A stretch of DNA of 64,000 nt, from NCBI GenBank assembly GCA_009617715.1, contig VTFK01000177.1, forward strand, positions 1 through 64,000, in the 5' to 3' direction. The notes under the pieces are model-generated. The model was not told the origin of the DNA, made no database searches, and worked only from the letters and a program-made list of their open reading frames with translations. Made by a program: the position numbers and the translations under genes. Each line of letters starts with the position of its first letter. The first letter of the stretch is position 1. This document shows, one piece after another, positions 50,520-62,969 of the stretch. Source of the DNA: Plectrocnemia conspersa (taxonomy: Eukaryota > Arthropoda > Insecta > Trichoptera > Polycentropodidae).

Positions 50520-51260
50520 GGCGTAACCCTAGAAGTGGTTGACCTCGCGGCCAAAGAGACTCTTGTGCGAATCTAAATGGACTTGTTTTATTAAGTTATA
50601 TTTACATGTGACAAATGGATGACTACGGCGTGACGTTTCTCGCGATGAAGGTGAACGTGGCGCAGGTGGTGATGGTCGTAGATGATGCTTAGGGTTCTTA
50701 GGCTGCGTGCGGCGAGTGTCAGGTGTGATATTCAGGTTTGTCGGTGAGGGCGCGTGGCTGTTTCCTCCCGATAACTGCCGGTAGATCTTGGCTCTCTGGT
50801 CGTCTGTGCCCGTCTCTGCTGTCTGGGCCATCTCGTATGGTGCCTCCGATCGTCTCGTATCTCGGACCGTCTGCCCTCTCCTTGTCGGAGTCTAGGCTTA
50901 TATCCTTTAGGAGGATGCACGTTAGCTGGCCAATCGCGATTGTGCATCGATCACCTAGCCAAGCGCTGCAGTGGCTTCTTAGAATTCGAGAAATCAAATG
51001 TGAATTTTCGAAAGCGTGTTCATTGCTTGGCCCCAGACTTTAGACTTCTTTAGAAAAGGTTTGCATTGTGGTGATTGATTGCGTCCGTATCGTTTTGAAA
51101 CAAAAGGGATTCTCTTAACGACTCGTATTGTGTGGTCAAAAGAAATCCCTCTTGTGCCATGATGTTTGTCTCATTGTTAATGAATGAACGTTTTTGGTTT
51201 GGTCATTAGCAATGAGACAATCGCCCTTTTAAATATGCCTATATGTGTGGTCGCCACAAT
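50520..51260 (-). other. GC-rich island, possible LTR or 3'-exon remnant
   Basis: Among the most GC-rich stretches of the window. Frames are open on both strands, as expected from base composition. On the minus strand an AATAAA signal (near 50586-50595) lies near the low-coordinate end and GTGGCGACCACACA near the high-coordinate end. The latter resembles the TGGCGACC primer-binding phrase of some Gypsy-type LTR elements. I infer a retroelement LTR or leader fragment on the minus strand, but no matching second LTR or target duplication exists here. The minus frame 50529-50831 (MAQTAETGTDDQRAKIYRQL...) is Pro/Ser/Arg-rich and unrecognised. Confidence 0.3.
51166..51220. repeat. 18-bp inverted repeat (hairpin)
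   Basis: TTGTCTCATTGTTAATGA (51166-51183) and TCATTAGCAATGAGACAA (51203-51220) pair with one mismatch around a 19-base loop. A second short inverted pair (CAAAAGGGATT and AATCCCTCTTG) lies just upstream. Confidence 0.7.
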
Positions 51261-51269
51261 GGTTTATCT

Positions 51270-53540
51270 GTATTTAATGACATAAACATACGTTACAAAT
51301 AAAATATAAAATGAAAATCATATCAATCGTTTCTGGATAAAATTGGCTTGAAGACGGTTGCTTTGGAGCGATTTTGACGATATGTTTAGACTTGGAAGTC
51401 TTGCTATTTAGAGACGTGATCGTAACTCATGAAATAAATAATAAATTATAAAAAAAAATCATCTTAAATTAAAATTATAAACGAGCAACTTGTTTTTTTT
51501 TTTGCTAAATGCATTCAACGATCCACCAAATTAAAATTAACAGTTTAATTTTTTTCTCCAGTATATATAAATATTAAATTTTGCTAAAATATATAATTTT
51601 ATTTGCTGCATTTCTTAAACGAAAATTATCAGCATTCATATAAAAATTATTTTAAAATATTAGTTAAATAGCTATTGAAGTTATTTAAAAAGTAAGGCTA
51701 TTATATAATTTTCAAGTTACAGAGTATTTTGTTAAGAAAAATTTCTTCTTTAGCACCCAATTTCGATTGGCTAATATTTTAATAACTCTTTCGCAAAGTT
51801 TACTTATAGATATTGCTTATAAAATTACTTTGTCTTTAAGAGGCTATCTCAGCGATTTTGTATGAGTTAATCAATGGCAACATTATCTCTTTCTTTTATT
51901 ATCAATACTTTTTAACTACTAGTAAGTTAAACTGTTCCTATGTTATTAAACAAAAATGAATATTTATTTAATGTTGTACATATATTTATTTTTAAATATT
52001 ATTAATATATATTAAATGAGCTAAAGTTATCAAAACGATGATAAGTTAATGAAACGAATTTATACGGTGCTTTTAATACCAATTTTGTCAAAGGAGATAC
52101 CAGTTTTACTCGGACATTCATAATGAAACATAGTTTAGTGAATCTCACGGTTAACCTAGTTGCAATTGGGAAATTTGTTACTAGCGCCAGATTTTAGCAC
52201 AGATAACCCAACTTGCTCGTAACACGCTATGCCCTGTTACTGCCATTTCGTAGCTGCAAGCTAAGGATATATTTTTTTTAAAAGAAAATCCTCCAGCGTC
52301 GAATGACCATAACAGCACAATATTTTCTCGTTTCGAAAAAGACACATAAAGTATATATTGTGTACATACAGTGCGGTCTTAGCGCGGAAATTTATTACCT
52401 AGGCCGAGCGTCCGTTAATTGTAGAGAAAAGCTCTAGCCGCGGGGGTGAAAACCTAAAAAAAAGTTTTTTTGCCTTTCGACCTAGCCAAGGACGCCAAAC
52501 CCTAAATCTGATCGATTTAAGGGTCGTGCGCTTATAAGCGAAAGCGTTTATGATGCGGTTTTTGCACGATATTTGTGGAATATGGCTTAATAAGAGGAAT
52601 AAAATGGCATCGATTTGGGTTGTGAAGGTCGAAGTGTCTGAAGTAAAAGAGAGGAAAGCATTGCGTGCTACAGATTTTATGAGACATATCACTCAATTAG
52701 TAATGATTTATTTTTTTGTTTTTAATATAATACTAAACGGGTCAGTTATTTATAATTATATTATTTATTTTAAATTGTAGGCTTTTTAACGATGGTTTTA
52801 ATTGTTTTTTTTTTTTATGGAACAGTTTCACAATTTTTATGTGATGATGAAAAAATTTAACAAAAAAAAGCTACCAGTAGATGCTTAATGATATTTTGGG
52901 AGAAACATCGTATAGAATTGCAAATATTTATAGCGGGAAAAAATATTTATAGCGTCTAATATTTTAAATATTTTTAAAGATACAAAAAAAACATGAAACT
53001 ATATTGCCTTATTTAAAGCTGTTTTGTAATAAATTTTGCCTCTTTTTATTATGTGCGGTAATTGCACTGGCAATTTATCTTAAATATTATTTTTGGTATT
53101 TCAGAGAATCAAATAATTCTGGACATTTTAGTAAGTACAGTGATTGTACTAAAAATCTTAAATATATTATTTTTACTTCACATAATTAAATGATTTTGAT
53201 CAATAATTGCCAAAAAATTTTTAATTTTTAAACTTTATAAAGAGTTTTGTATTGATTTCTACAATAATAAAATAAAAACATTGAATAGACTTTTTCTTAT
53301 TTAAATTCAGAATCTCAAAAAAAATTATCCCAATTAAATTTACTATAAGAAACTAACTAACAAAAATAAAAAAATATAGTACACTTACAAATTGTAAAAT
53401 AAACAATGTCTTTTTCAGGTTTTAAGTTTGAAAGGGCGTGTCTTTGCAGCTAAATAGACGCTGTGAAAACTGGTGATTTTTATTTTATTTTATAAACATG
53501 TGTAGGGAAATTTTGATGCTGGTATTAAGCAGTGAAGTTT
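51270..53540. other. Intergenic; GC-richer block at about 52340-52560
   Basis: No gene recognised. The 52340-52560 block (CpG-rich, with GCGCTTATAAGCG) has overlapping frames on both strands that look like by-products. The rest is AT-rich. Confidence 0.35.
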
Positions 53541-53980
53541 AAAATTAAAAAAATCTTCTCTGGTGTGTCGAGTTGTATTATTGTCGGCTGTGATTTCGTG
53601 TATTTTCGTGATGCTCCGCGGCGATCCGCTGATGTCTCTCGTGTCTCAAAGCTCGTATGTTTTGCTTAAGTGTAACATATTTTATAATACTATTTCGAGA
53701 CAGCTCTGGCGACTTGCAGATAATAATTTTTGCGAGCCTATCGTATTGATTTTCAGACAAACCCACAAAATGTGTTCAAATCTTGAAAAAAAACGGTCTA
53801 AATGGCCACTCCAGCGATTAGCAACCAAAACTAAAAGAACGATAATAATATGCGCAAGCATGATTGTATTGTTTAGCGAGCGAGTAAGCGTCCTTTTCAA
53901 GCAAAGAGTAGTGTTTTTAAGTACGTATGGCTGATTAATGTTTCGAGACGAATGTACTATTAGGTGATCCATGCAATATT
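53541..53980. other. Two-strand open region, possible exon or element fragment
   Basis: A 123-codon plus frame (53563-53934) overlaps two minus frames (53578-53766 and 53682-53972). The minus frame reads MGLSENQYDRLAKIIICKSP, then NIRALRHERHQRIAAEHHEN, a charged helical composition that looks more protein-like than its neighbours. No family recognised. It is probably a repeat or transposon fossil, less likely a minus-strand exon. Confidence 0.2.
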
Positions 53981-56900
53981 TGTAATTATAAACGCAATTA
54001 TAAAATTATCTATTTTGTGGAATACTGTGTGTAGCAGGGTTTTCTAGGCTTTTTCTTTTTATTTGTTAAAATGGTCATTAGAGTTACACATAAATTATAA
54101 AAAAATTGTGCAGGTGGTTAAAACTCTGACAGATCTTTTGAATGTCACATACTTAAAAAAAACTTTAAAGCCAAATAAAATTTATTGAGTTGTTTCTGAA
54201 AATGAAGAGCAATTTTAACCTTTTTAACAAAATAAAAATAATTATATTTAATAGAAAGTACATTTTGTACAATGAAATTAAAATTAGAGATACAGTAAAA
54301 AAAGGTAAAAAATATTTTAATTGCGCATTAATAAACTAGATTTTTTGTACAAATCACAATATCTATTTTGTCACTGTTGGTGCAAATTTAAAAAAAACGA
54401 AAACGCGTCTAATACACTTATTTGTGCAAATACAAATAAAGCGCACTAAATTTAACCTCATAAGGATGCCGAAAGACAGTTTTGGCGAAACGTAAAGTGA
54501 AAAATTCAACTATACGTCATTAAAAATCTAACGATCGGTGACAGTTTTTCGTGATTTTGTTGTTCATATAAACTACTGAAATTGTGTAAATATGAATACA
54601 TTCGTACATTGATAAAAAATAAATTTTCTTTAATCTATTCGTAGATCTATTATATTTCAGGTTCACCCATTTAAAAAGATTTATACTACCCTATAAAATT
54701 TAATGTGAATATTTAACGAATTTTATTATTAATTCGTAAGTATTTAACGGTCCGCTAACGAAAACTTTATTGCGTTTGATAGGTAATAAAAAAACTATTA
54801 AACGTTTATTTAACCTCAATTTGAACCCAGACGGCTGAACGTAACAAAATAATTAACCACTTAAAACATCATATAATTAGCACTCTCTCGAGTGTATTAT
54901 TGTCGCTAATTTGCGGTTAAAACTTTGGTTAAATCCCAACAGACACAATATTCTCATTAGCGGTTGTTTCCAAAGTTGATTACATCGTGTGGTTCAACTT
55001 TCGAGTTCAAGTTGTCGTTTGCCCTCTTGAAAGTCGTAATTTATATATTTTAATACAGATTCATATAAATATACTATTAAGATAGATCTTGAAAAACAAC
55101 CTGTATTGTAATATACATAGTGGTATTTAAGAATAAATTTGTTATTTTGACCTACATTCGAAAGTATCAAAGTTTACGACCACCATTAGTTTTTGAAACA
55201 GGAATACCTTTGTCTAGAAGCGATCTAATTAGCAAACCAAACGAAAGGCTTTGTATGGCTTCTATCGACGTTTTTTGCTTGAGAATAATAATAAAAATAA
55301 ATATAAAAGAAAAAGTCAGCCGATTTTTTTGTATCGATTTCTCCAATTACTTTGTGCGAGAAAAGTGTGGTGATCGAGATAAAAGTGGAATTTCCATTTT
55401 TATACAGTAAACCATCGATTGTGTTTTTCCAAAACAACTTTTTATGGTGTGCAAGAGAATATAGCTTACGAAAATAAATCTAATGTCTAAGTAATAATAT
55501 ATATTTATTGTTATTATGCCTATAATATGAAGAAAAATTATATTATAACATAAAAAAATACTGTGAATAAACTATTAATATAGTCATTTAATATAAATGA
55601 CTTACAAACTTGAATACATATTTTCTTAATTATTTTTAAAATATTTCGTTATTTATTATTTAAAATTATTTTTGCTTAAATGATAAGTGACTTAATATAT
55701 AAATTTAATATATTCTGTAAATTTATAAAAAAAATAGTTTAAAACATGTATTTACATATTATTGCCTTTTCTTATGTAAATGTTGTGGCATTTAATCGTT
55801 AGAAGTACATCTTTTAATTATTATTAAAAAACATTACAGATTTATCTTGACTTTTATTATTTACATTGATAATCATTTTACTGAGTATCAAAATCTAGAT
55901 GTGTTGAAATGTTTTTGTATTGAAAATAATATCTAATTCCCATACTCACATATACATTAAAAATTTAAAATTGTATGAGTTTGTGTGAGATTTGATATCA
56001 ATATGTATCATATATATGTATACATTGTAAGTTATTCAAATCGTGCTAGGGTGATAAAATACACATGAAGGGTTTATTGTTGCATTTGTGGTATTTTTGT
56101 ATACTATTAAAACGTCATATGTAATAATATATTTGATATATTGTGCAAAATTTAATTTAGTTATACTTGTTTCGACTTTAAAGATTAAATTGGTGTGATA
56201 TTTTTTAGATAATAAGACGCTTAAAAAAATGTTCTTATATGTATCTAAATAAATTTATATTACAGTAGCATTAAAAATGCAGAAGAGCCCAAATAAATTG
56301 TTGACTCTTGAGTAGCTAAAATTAGAATCTTCGAAAAGAGAAATTTTAGCATATTTTAAAAACAATTTATTTAATTTTCATTATTTTTTTACGTAAATTA
56401 CAATCGCATCCGTAATTGTAGCATGATTGTACTAGAACTAAAATTCGCGCAGATTCTAATTTTGCTCGCACCGTCCAGCTCCTTAATATGCTTGCTAAAC
56501 ACATCTATGATGTGCTGGTACAGTTTTTGTTTGACGATGCACATATTTTTTTTAAATGTAACACTATACATGTCATGATACATTGAAATATCTCAGTAAA
56601 TAAAAAACACATAAATAATAAAAATGCTCGCTAACTGCTTCGTGCGTTTAAAACGCCTTTAACTAATAGTTAACTGTTTTATTTTGAGAAATCAGGACAT
56701 AAAATCAAACCTCACTACCATATATATGCGCGTGTCATTTTGAGCGTGTGTATTTTTATTATCTGTAATTATTACAGTCCTTTAGTGATAATCAATTATG
56801 ACAATATTGTTTGTATGCAATTGCCTTAAAAATTGTTAACTAATCGTTTGTATTAAGACAATTTTATTATTCGGGCTTATATACAGGATAGAAAATTAGC

Positions 56901-57284
56901 GATATGTCTTTTATCTTGTGTTTTTACATTCATATTACCAGACAGAATGGGAAAAATAATATTTGTTTTATGCATGAGTTTTTGAATAAAGAGAATTATA
57001 TTTTCCAGACAAAAAACAAGTTAAAAAATTGAGTGTTATAAAATCCTTAGTTGACAGTTACAAAAGTCTGTGGCAATTCCTATTTTTGGTTGATCTCGTC
57101 TACTTAAAAAATACGTTTTGCTCCTAAAATATGATTTATTTAAATATGTTAGTTTGTTTAATTATGATTGACTATATCAGTATATGTTATGCTAGTATAG
57201 ATTAGGTTATGCTACGTTAGGTTTAGATAGGTTATGCTACAAAAAATTGAGTTACGCTAAATTAGTAAAAATAATAAACAAAAA
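53981..57284. other. Intergenic AT-rich stretch, no gene seen
   Basis: Apart from the 54460 repeat, only short frames (55120-55410 and its antisense 55225-55437; minus 56398-56583), none convincing. Confidence 0.4.
54460..54506 (-). repeat. Dispersed repeat 'GACGTTTCG', copy 2 (inverted)
   Basis: GGATGCCGAAAGACAGTTTT then GGCGAAACGTAAAGTG is the inverse of the 43575 copy with scattered changes. Confidence 0.5.
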
Positions 57285-57492
57285 AGACTGATGGCTTAAA
57301 GTGTAAATTTTCTAACTTTACTTTTTGAGAGAAAATAATTTTTAAATTTGAATCCCAAATAAAATTTGTGTTTTTTGGGAGATCGAAATTAGTGATTATT
57401 ATTATATATTTATTATTCTGATTGATCATCACAGATTAAGTTTTTCCAGATTTTCCTAATCTCACAGATCATGATGATTATTTGAAATCAAA
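57285..57492 (+). repeat. SINE-like repeat family A, copy 2
   Basis: Head GATGGCTTAAAGTGTAA (A-box-like) and TTGAATCCC (B-box-like), then a body with CGAAATTAGTGATTATTATT, ATCACAGATTAAGTTTTTCC and TTTTCCTAATCTCACAGATC. The body matches 5481-5575; the head resembles it only in its box motifs and spacing. Confidence 0.6.
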
Positions 57493-57672
57493 CTAAGTGG
57501 TGTATATGATATATATAAAAATAATAATGTGCTAGTACAGTATATGTAAACAAAAAGAGAAATAATATACCAATATCTCAATCGTACTAAACTATTAAAG
57601 ATATAATTATTTATTTATTGAATAATCTCTTTTAAAATATAATATTCTGCCTATTAAGATTATACTTATTAT

Positions 57673-57847
57673 CACGCGCGTAGGGTGAGATACATTTCAT
57701 TTCGCTCGCTCGCTTGTTAAGTGACGAGAGTGAGTGAGAAGAAGTGGGCGTGCGGAAAGCATGTAACGCATCCCCTTATCTCTCACGCACGCTCGTCACT
57801 TAACACGCGAGCGAGCGAAACGGAATGTATTTCACCGTACGCGGCTG
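57673..57847. mobile_element. Foldback (hAT-type) MITE, copy 3, complete
   Basis: 175-bp element flanked by an exact 8-bp direct repeat CTTATTAT (57665-57672 and 57848-57855), the target-duplication length of the hAT superfamily. Its ends are CACGCGCGTAGGGTGAGA and the inverse of CAGCCGCGTACGGTGAAA. The arms of about 65 bp (TTTCGCTCGCTCGCTTGTTA, then GTGACGAGAGTGAGTGAGA) pair almost fully, with a loop near 57740-57780. It has no coding capacity; mobilisation would need a transposase from elsewhere. Confidence 0.9.
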
Positions 57848-57855
57848 CTTATTAT

Positions 57856-60800
57856 ATATTTTTAATATTTATATTATGTTTATAGAGTTAATGTAAATAA
57901 TTGATTAAATTACCAGTGGATCGAAAAGCCATTTAATTTATTTCGCCCCAACAAATTTTCGATTTAAAAATCCTGTCTCCTCTTTATTCTGCAGCAAAAA
58001 TCTCTTACTATGAGTTGTGTTCAAAGTTGAGCGAAACCTCCTGGGGAGTCGATGAAAAGATTTCAATTCGCAGCCGGATTCGACTCTCCTCGTAAAACAT
58101 TCGTCGAATAAATCAAACTTTGATATCCTTTCGGTCTGTTCGGGAAAGTTTTATGATCGACAAACACAATTAACTGCGTTCAATAATTGAAGACATTCTA
58201 TAGTCGCATTGGGACGTGAGGACCGAATTCTACCCCTATATATATTTCAATCTGCACTCTACGCCATAAACGGATCGAAATCGTCTGGGGATTTGTCCGA
58301 GAGGACCTCACAGATAAGCAACGCTGTTAACCCTTACCTTACCATAAAAAAGTAAGTTTACATAAAGAGATGGGGCTTGATCCTCTATTTGAGGTTACCA
58401 CGAAGATGAAATTTAAATTTTAACTAAGGGGTAATATACCCATGAGGTTAAGCGTGGATTATTCTCAAATCTCAATGCTTAATAAGCAGTTATAATGATC
58501 AAAGTTGAAGGCGCCATAAGAGCTTAACTTATAATAATATAAATATTTGCTAAAAGTACTCGAATATTCTTCTTGCATTTACTGCTGAATTGTAGCTAAT
58601 AAAAGGTCGTTTATTTTTATTAAAATGTCATTTCAAATATATTTTGAAGATGTTTGACCTTCCCTTGTACACAAATGGAAAATAAATCTTGAGTAAAACA
58701 CAAAGTAATGTGTTTAGGGGTCTAAGGCGTCCCTAAGCAATTGTGTGGTGGAGCGCATATTTATATTGTCGTTTTATTTACCAGACACTATGTCGTATAT
58801 AAATAATATAAAAAGTGTTCTACACTGTGATGTAATGCAGCGTTACGTCACGCTGTGTTAAATATGGATTGATCATTTTACTTCCTCATGGTCATAATAA
58901 AAGAGGTCTATCTAGTGACGCGTCTCTACATCACGATGGCAAGGGGATAGTTAAATTCAACGTCCTTCAAGATATACATCTTTTAATAAATATGTAATAC
59001 TGGTAACGTCGCAATCGTAAAACGAGCTATATATATCATTGACGATACTCTCGCAGATGAAAATTCAGATACGACAAATAAATTTAATATATTATTTAAT
59101 TAGAAACCTGATCTTGAGCCAATGTTTATTACTGATAATAATGATAAAGTAAGCTATTATTGTATATTCTTACTTTTTGGCGATACAATAAAAAACTTAA
59201 ATTTGATGTTGAAAATCGATTTGCGTAGTCATCCGTTAATAGATTGTCACTTAACATAAAAAAGTGTCATTCTATATCTAGAGCAAAAACGTTTCTTTTT
59301 TGTTGATAATAAAATTGATGTTTTATTTTTAGCGGACAGTGAGTTACTTAGCGTTGTTTTAAGCCGCTTTTTTATGTCCTTAAATAAGCATTTACCTATT
59401 TTTAATTGTACGTTTAACCGAATGTTAATTTTCAGTTCTATTCTGAAGCTATTTTTGCTTAAAGTTGATATGTTTTCGCTTGTAATTATTACTGTACTAA
59501 AAGTTAAAATTACTGCTAAATGCTCTAAACTTATGACAGGTTTTTTTATAGCTATGTAGTTTTAAGTATTTAAAAAAAAAACGAAAAAGGCATGTTGTTT
59601 TACCAGTAGTATGACATTCATATTAATTGCAATTAAGGAATTAAATAAATTAAAAATGTAATAAGATAATTATAGTATTTTTTCTGAATAACTGCCTTTT
59701 TCTATTGACATATAAATACAACGTTAATACATTACCCAATATATCCATATTAAGGATTCTGTGTCGAGACAACCAGAGAATTTCGCTTTGGGAATTTAAA
59801 AAAATAACTCGAAAGTTTGTATGGTATTTATTTTATTTTAATAATTTATTTAGCTAATATAGCTAATTTAATTTTAATTAAATTTTAATTAAACATACAT
59901 TTAAACACAAATTTGGGCTGTAATTTACAGTATAATGATCCTAAAACTATGCACTAAGAAACTTTTTTAGATCCGTATCATATGCTTAAATTAATTATGA
60001 ATTCGTTGGAATCAAATATAAACAAATATTTAGCGATAGTTTGGGTAATAATATTGCATTGAATATTATAATACAACTTCATAAATTACAGGAGGAAAAA
60101 AAATTGCACTTTGCCAACAAATTATCGCGAAAACACATTCACTACTCAACTAATAATTAGTAGCAGTTAAATTTTTTTTATTAAAATATATAGATATTTT
60201 AATTAAAAAATTATAAAGCAGTTCAACTGTACCTCTATGTAAAGCAAACCATTTAGAGATTTTCAGCTTTTTTTAATAAGTTAAAAATACATATCTTCTC
60301 ACCATTTTGGCGAAAGAGTAGTTTCTAATAGAATAAAAACAGTATTGCATGTATATTTAATAGTTTTGTAGAACAAGAAGGGGTATTAAATTATATAACA
60401 TTTTATAAAATAATTCAGGACCATATAGATTTTTTTTGTAATATTAAATCTATGGATTGCATTATGATAATAATTCAACGGTACGATAATTTAGGGTTAT
60501 TTACAAAACACTTCTTACTCACTTATAATTAGGAGACTCGTTTAGGGGTAATTACATTCCGTTAGAAAATACTAACATATTGTCTTCATCCAACTATATT
60601 AATATAACATCAGATAGGCATAGAGTTACTGAAGGTAAAGATACTGATTTAAATTAATTATAAGATTTCTTAACTGCGAGTTCATGCGAAATTGTGCCAT
60701 ATATAAAAAGTTTATATAAAAAAGTGTTTGTTAAATTTGCGTAGATTCTCTTTTAGCTACCAATAATAATAGGATAATAAATCGTAAAAATCAGGGAGGC

Positions 60801-61169
60801 TTGTTATTGCTGTCTGATGACGTTAAGAAATTTGTTTAAAATGTGAAACATTTATAAGATATTTAATCGAAATTTTCAGAAAAAATATTGCCCAAATATA
60901 ATAACGAATATCTTTTAAGTAAAATTTTAAAATTATTTGTAGGTGTAGGAGATATTTTTAAATCATTAGAAATTTATATGTTTGAATAAACCTCTACATG
61001 TAATCGTCATTTGCATTTAATTGCAGCTATTGCTGATATATATGTAAATTTTAGAATGCATTATTTAACTAAAATTAGCAATAGAGAAGAAAGCCAGCAA
61101 TATTTATAACTAAGTAAGCTAATTTATTTTAAAGGACATTAGTTATTCAAATTTGATTTGACTTCCATA
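57856..61169. other. Intergenic; GC-richer block at about 57960-58340
   Basis: No gene recognised. The 57960-58340 block is less AT-rich and may be conserved noncoding DNA. Frame 59374-59559 is not convincing. Confidence 0.35.
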
Positions 61170-61475
61170 CTCATTTTGATAACTCATCAGTGAATTGCAT
61201 ACTTTATGACTCTTTAGTTCATAGCAATCTTAAAGTCAAATTCATAAATTGAGTATATATTCTCTCATCATTGAGAAATTCTAGAAAAAATTTCTGAGCT
61301 TATTATTATTTTTATATTTCAGCACCTTTTTATTAGGTGCTATATGGTTATGATTATCATAGAAAGTAATACATTGGTTTTTATATAAAGTACAGTAGAC
61401 AGTCTAACGTTTCTTTGCTTAATTTTAGTTATGAGGAGCTGGTCCGATTTATGCAGTTTAATTTTTTTTTTTAAT
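61170..61475 (+). pseudogene. Decayed LINE fragment, same family as 12.9-kb element
   Basis: HFDNSSVNCILYDSLVHSNL near 61173-61232 aligns with HFDDPSVIRILYDTLVRSIL of the intact copy, and NFSYEELVRFMQFNF near 61421-61465 with NVSYEDLIRFISFNF at its C-terminus. The region between is deleted and full of frameshifts. Confidence 0.65.
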
Positions 61476-62700
61476 GATATTTATTTATTAGTTAATGCAA
61501 TCCTTAGTAATAAAAACACTTGTCATTCATGCTTGTTAAATTCTAAATTAAATATATTATCATTTATAAAACTTGATATCTTTGACTCGTATAATATGGC
61601 ACAGTAGCGTTAAAAACATATTTATAAAATTACTCGTAGAGCAAAGCGAAACCCCGACACGGCCATTATGAATAATGCACGACTTTAAAGGCGCATGGAA
61701 CTTATTTATTACCGCACAGCACATCTCTATCCATTTCTCTCGTTTAATATTCAAGGTAACGCGTTTCCGCACGGAAAATCACAATGAAATCGGACCCGGC
61801 ACATATTTTGCATAGAAAGCGCGAACCGCCGATGTCCACGATACTGGAAATAAATCACGAGGCATATGTACATACATAAATATAATACAAACAGGCATAC
61901 ATTTTGGAGTTATAACTGTTTACACAGCTGCATTGCCACCAGATGGCTAACTCAGGATTAACTTCGATCGGTTAATCACATATATATATTGCATACACTG
62001 CAGCGAAGTTCCGGAAAAGTAAAAGACGGTGTACTCAGTGATGATTTTAGTAATGTTTCATCGTATGAATATTTATGCGATGCAATTAATTTTATGCCAA
62101 TATATTCTAAAATTAGCACACCTTCGTTGGTCGCCAATACATATTAATTATAGATTAGTAATTCTGTGTCGACAGTATCGCGGTTAATTGTATTGGGGTC
62201 CTTACGGTGCCCCTGGGAGGACAACCTAATTAACAAAAGGGACAAAGCCTTTCCCATATCAACGCGCAAATTTTAAGCGCGTGACCACACGTTTGCCATT
62301 TCCTGGAACATTTATTTTACAGAGTAATTTTGTTATACACAATAAAACAAAGGCGCAAGGACGGTAGTAGTTTTTCTTATTTTGCAAATTGTTTTCACGA
62401 GATAGATACACTCAAACGTTGTCGCAATTACTCACCTGGTAAACCTATTATTTTTATACTATATACCTTACTGCAAAGTAGAACGGAATAGGAGTATTCC
62501 AAGACGTATAGCAATCGTGCACATCGAATGTCTTATTAGTTGAGATTTTTCACAAAGCATTTTATAGAACTCAAGTATCCATTTATTTTACAGTATCAAC
62601 TTTTATTAATTATTTTGCTGTATACTACTTGAACAATTTTAAAATTTAAAATGTAACTTTAATTTTTTTGCTGTGTTATTTTTACTAAATCTTTTAAAAT
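61476..62700. other. Intergenic; GC-richer patches at 61620-61900 and 61920-62320
   Basis: No gene recognised. Both patches are less AT-rich than average and include palindromic pieces such as GCGCAAATTTTAAGCGCG near 62262. The minus frame 61560-61772 is not supported. Confidence 0.35.
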
Positions 62701-62782
62701 ACCCAAAACCTACGCATTGTGTCTGATTGACTTACACAGATGGTGCATATTTAGTCAGTTGTAACGCATTGGCTTACGCTTT
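62701..62782 (-). repeat. SINE-like repeat family B, copy 4
   Basis: Minus strand: GTAAGCCAATGCGTTACAAC then GCACCATCTGTGTAAGTCAA then TCAGACACAATGCG. The best preserved of the four copies and the basis for recognising the family. Confidence 0.6.
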
Positions 62783-62874
62783 TAAAATTACAAATATTAC
62801 GAAAAAAATATATTTTGTTTATATATTTTTTAATAGTCGAGTTTTATCGCGGTTGGGACATTAAAATTATTTTT

Positions 62875-62969
62875 TGTCTGGAATAATCAGTGTCCGCAAA
62901 AATTCTGTCTGGAATGATCGTGTTTGCAAAAATTTGTCTGCCGGAATAATCCTGTCTGGAAAAATTCGA
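62875..62969 (+). repeat. Minisatellite, about three ~31-bp units
   Basis: TGTCTGGAATAATCAGTGTC and CGCAAAAATTC recur as TGTCTGGAATGATCGTGTTT with GCAAAAATT, then TGTCTGCCGGAATAATCCTG with TCTGGAAAAATTC. The units differ by several bases. Confidence 0.75.

Noticed and set aside
50719..51043. Several overlapping frames of 70-100 codons on both strands as genes
   Set aside because: Multiple mutually overlapping frames in a GC-rich island are expected by composition; none is recognised.
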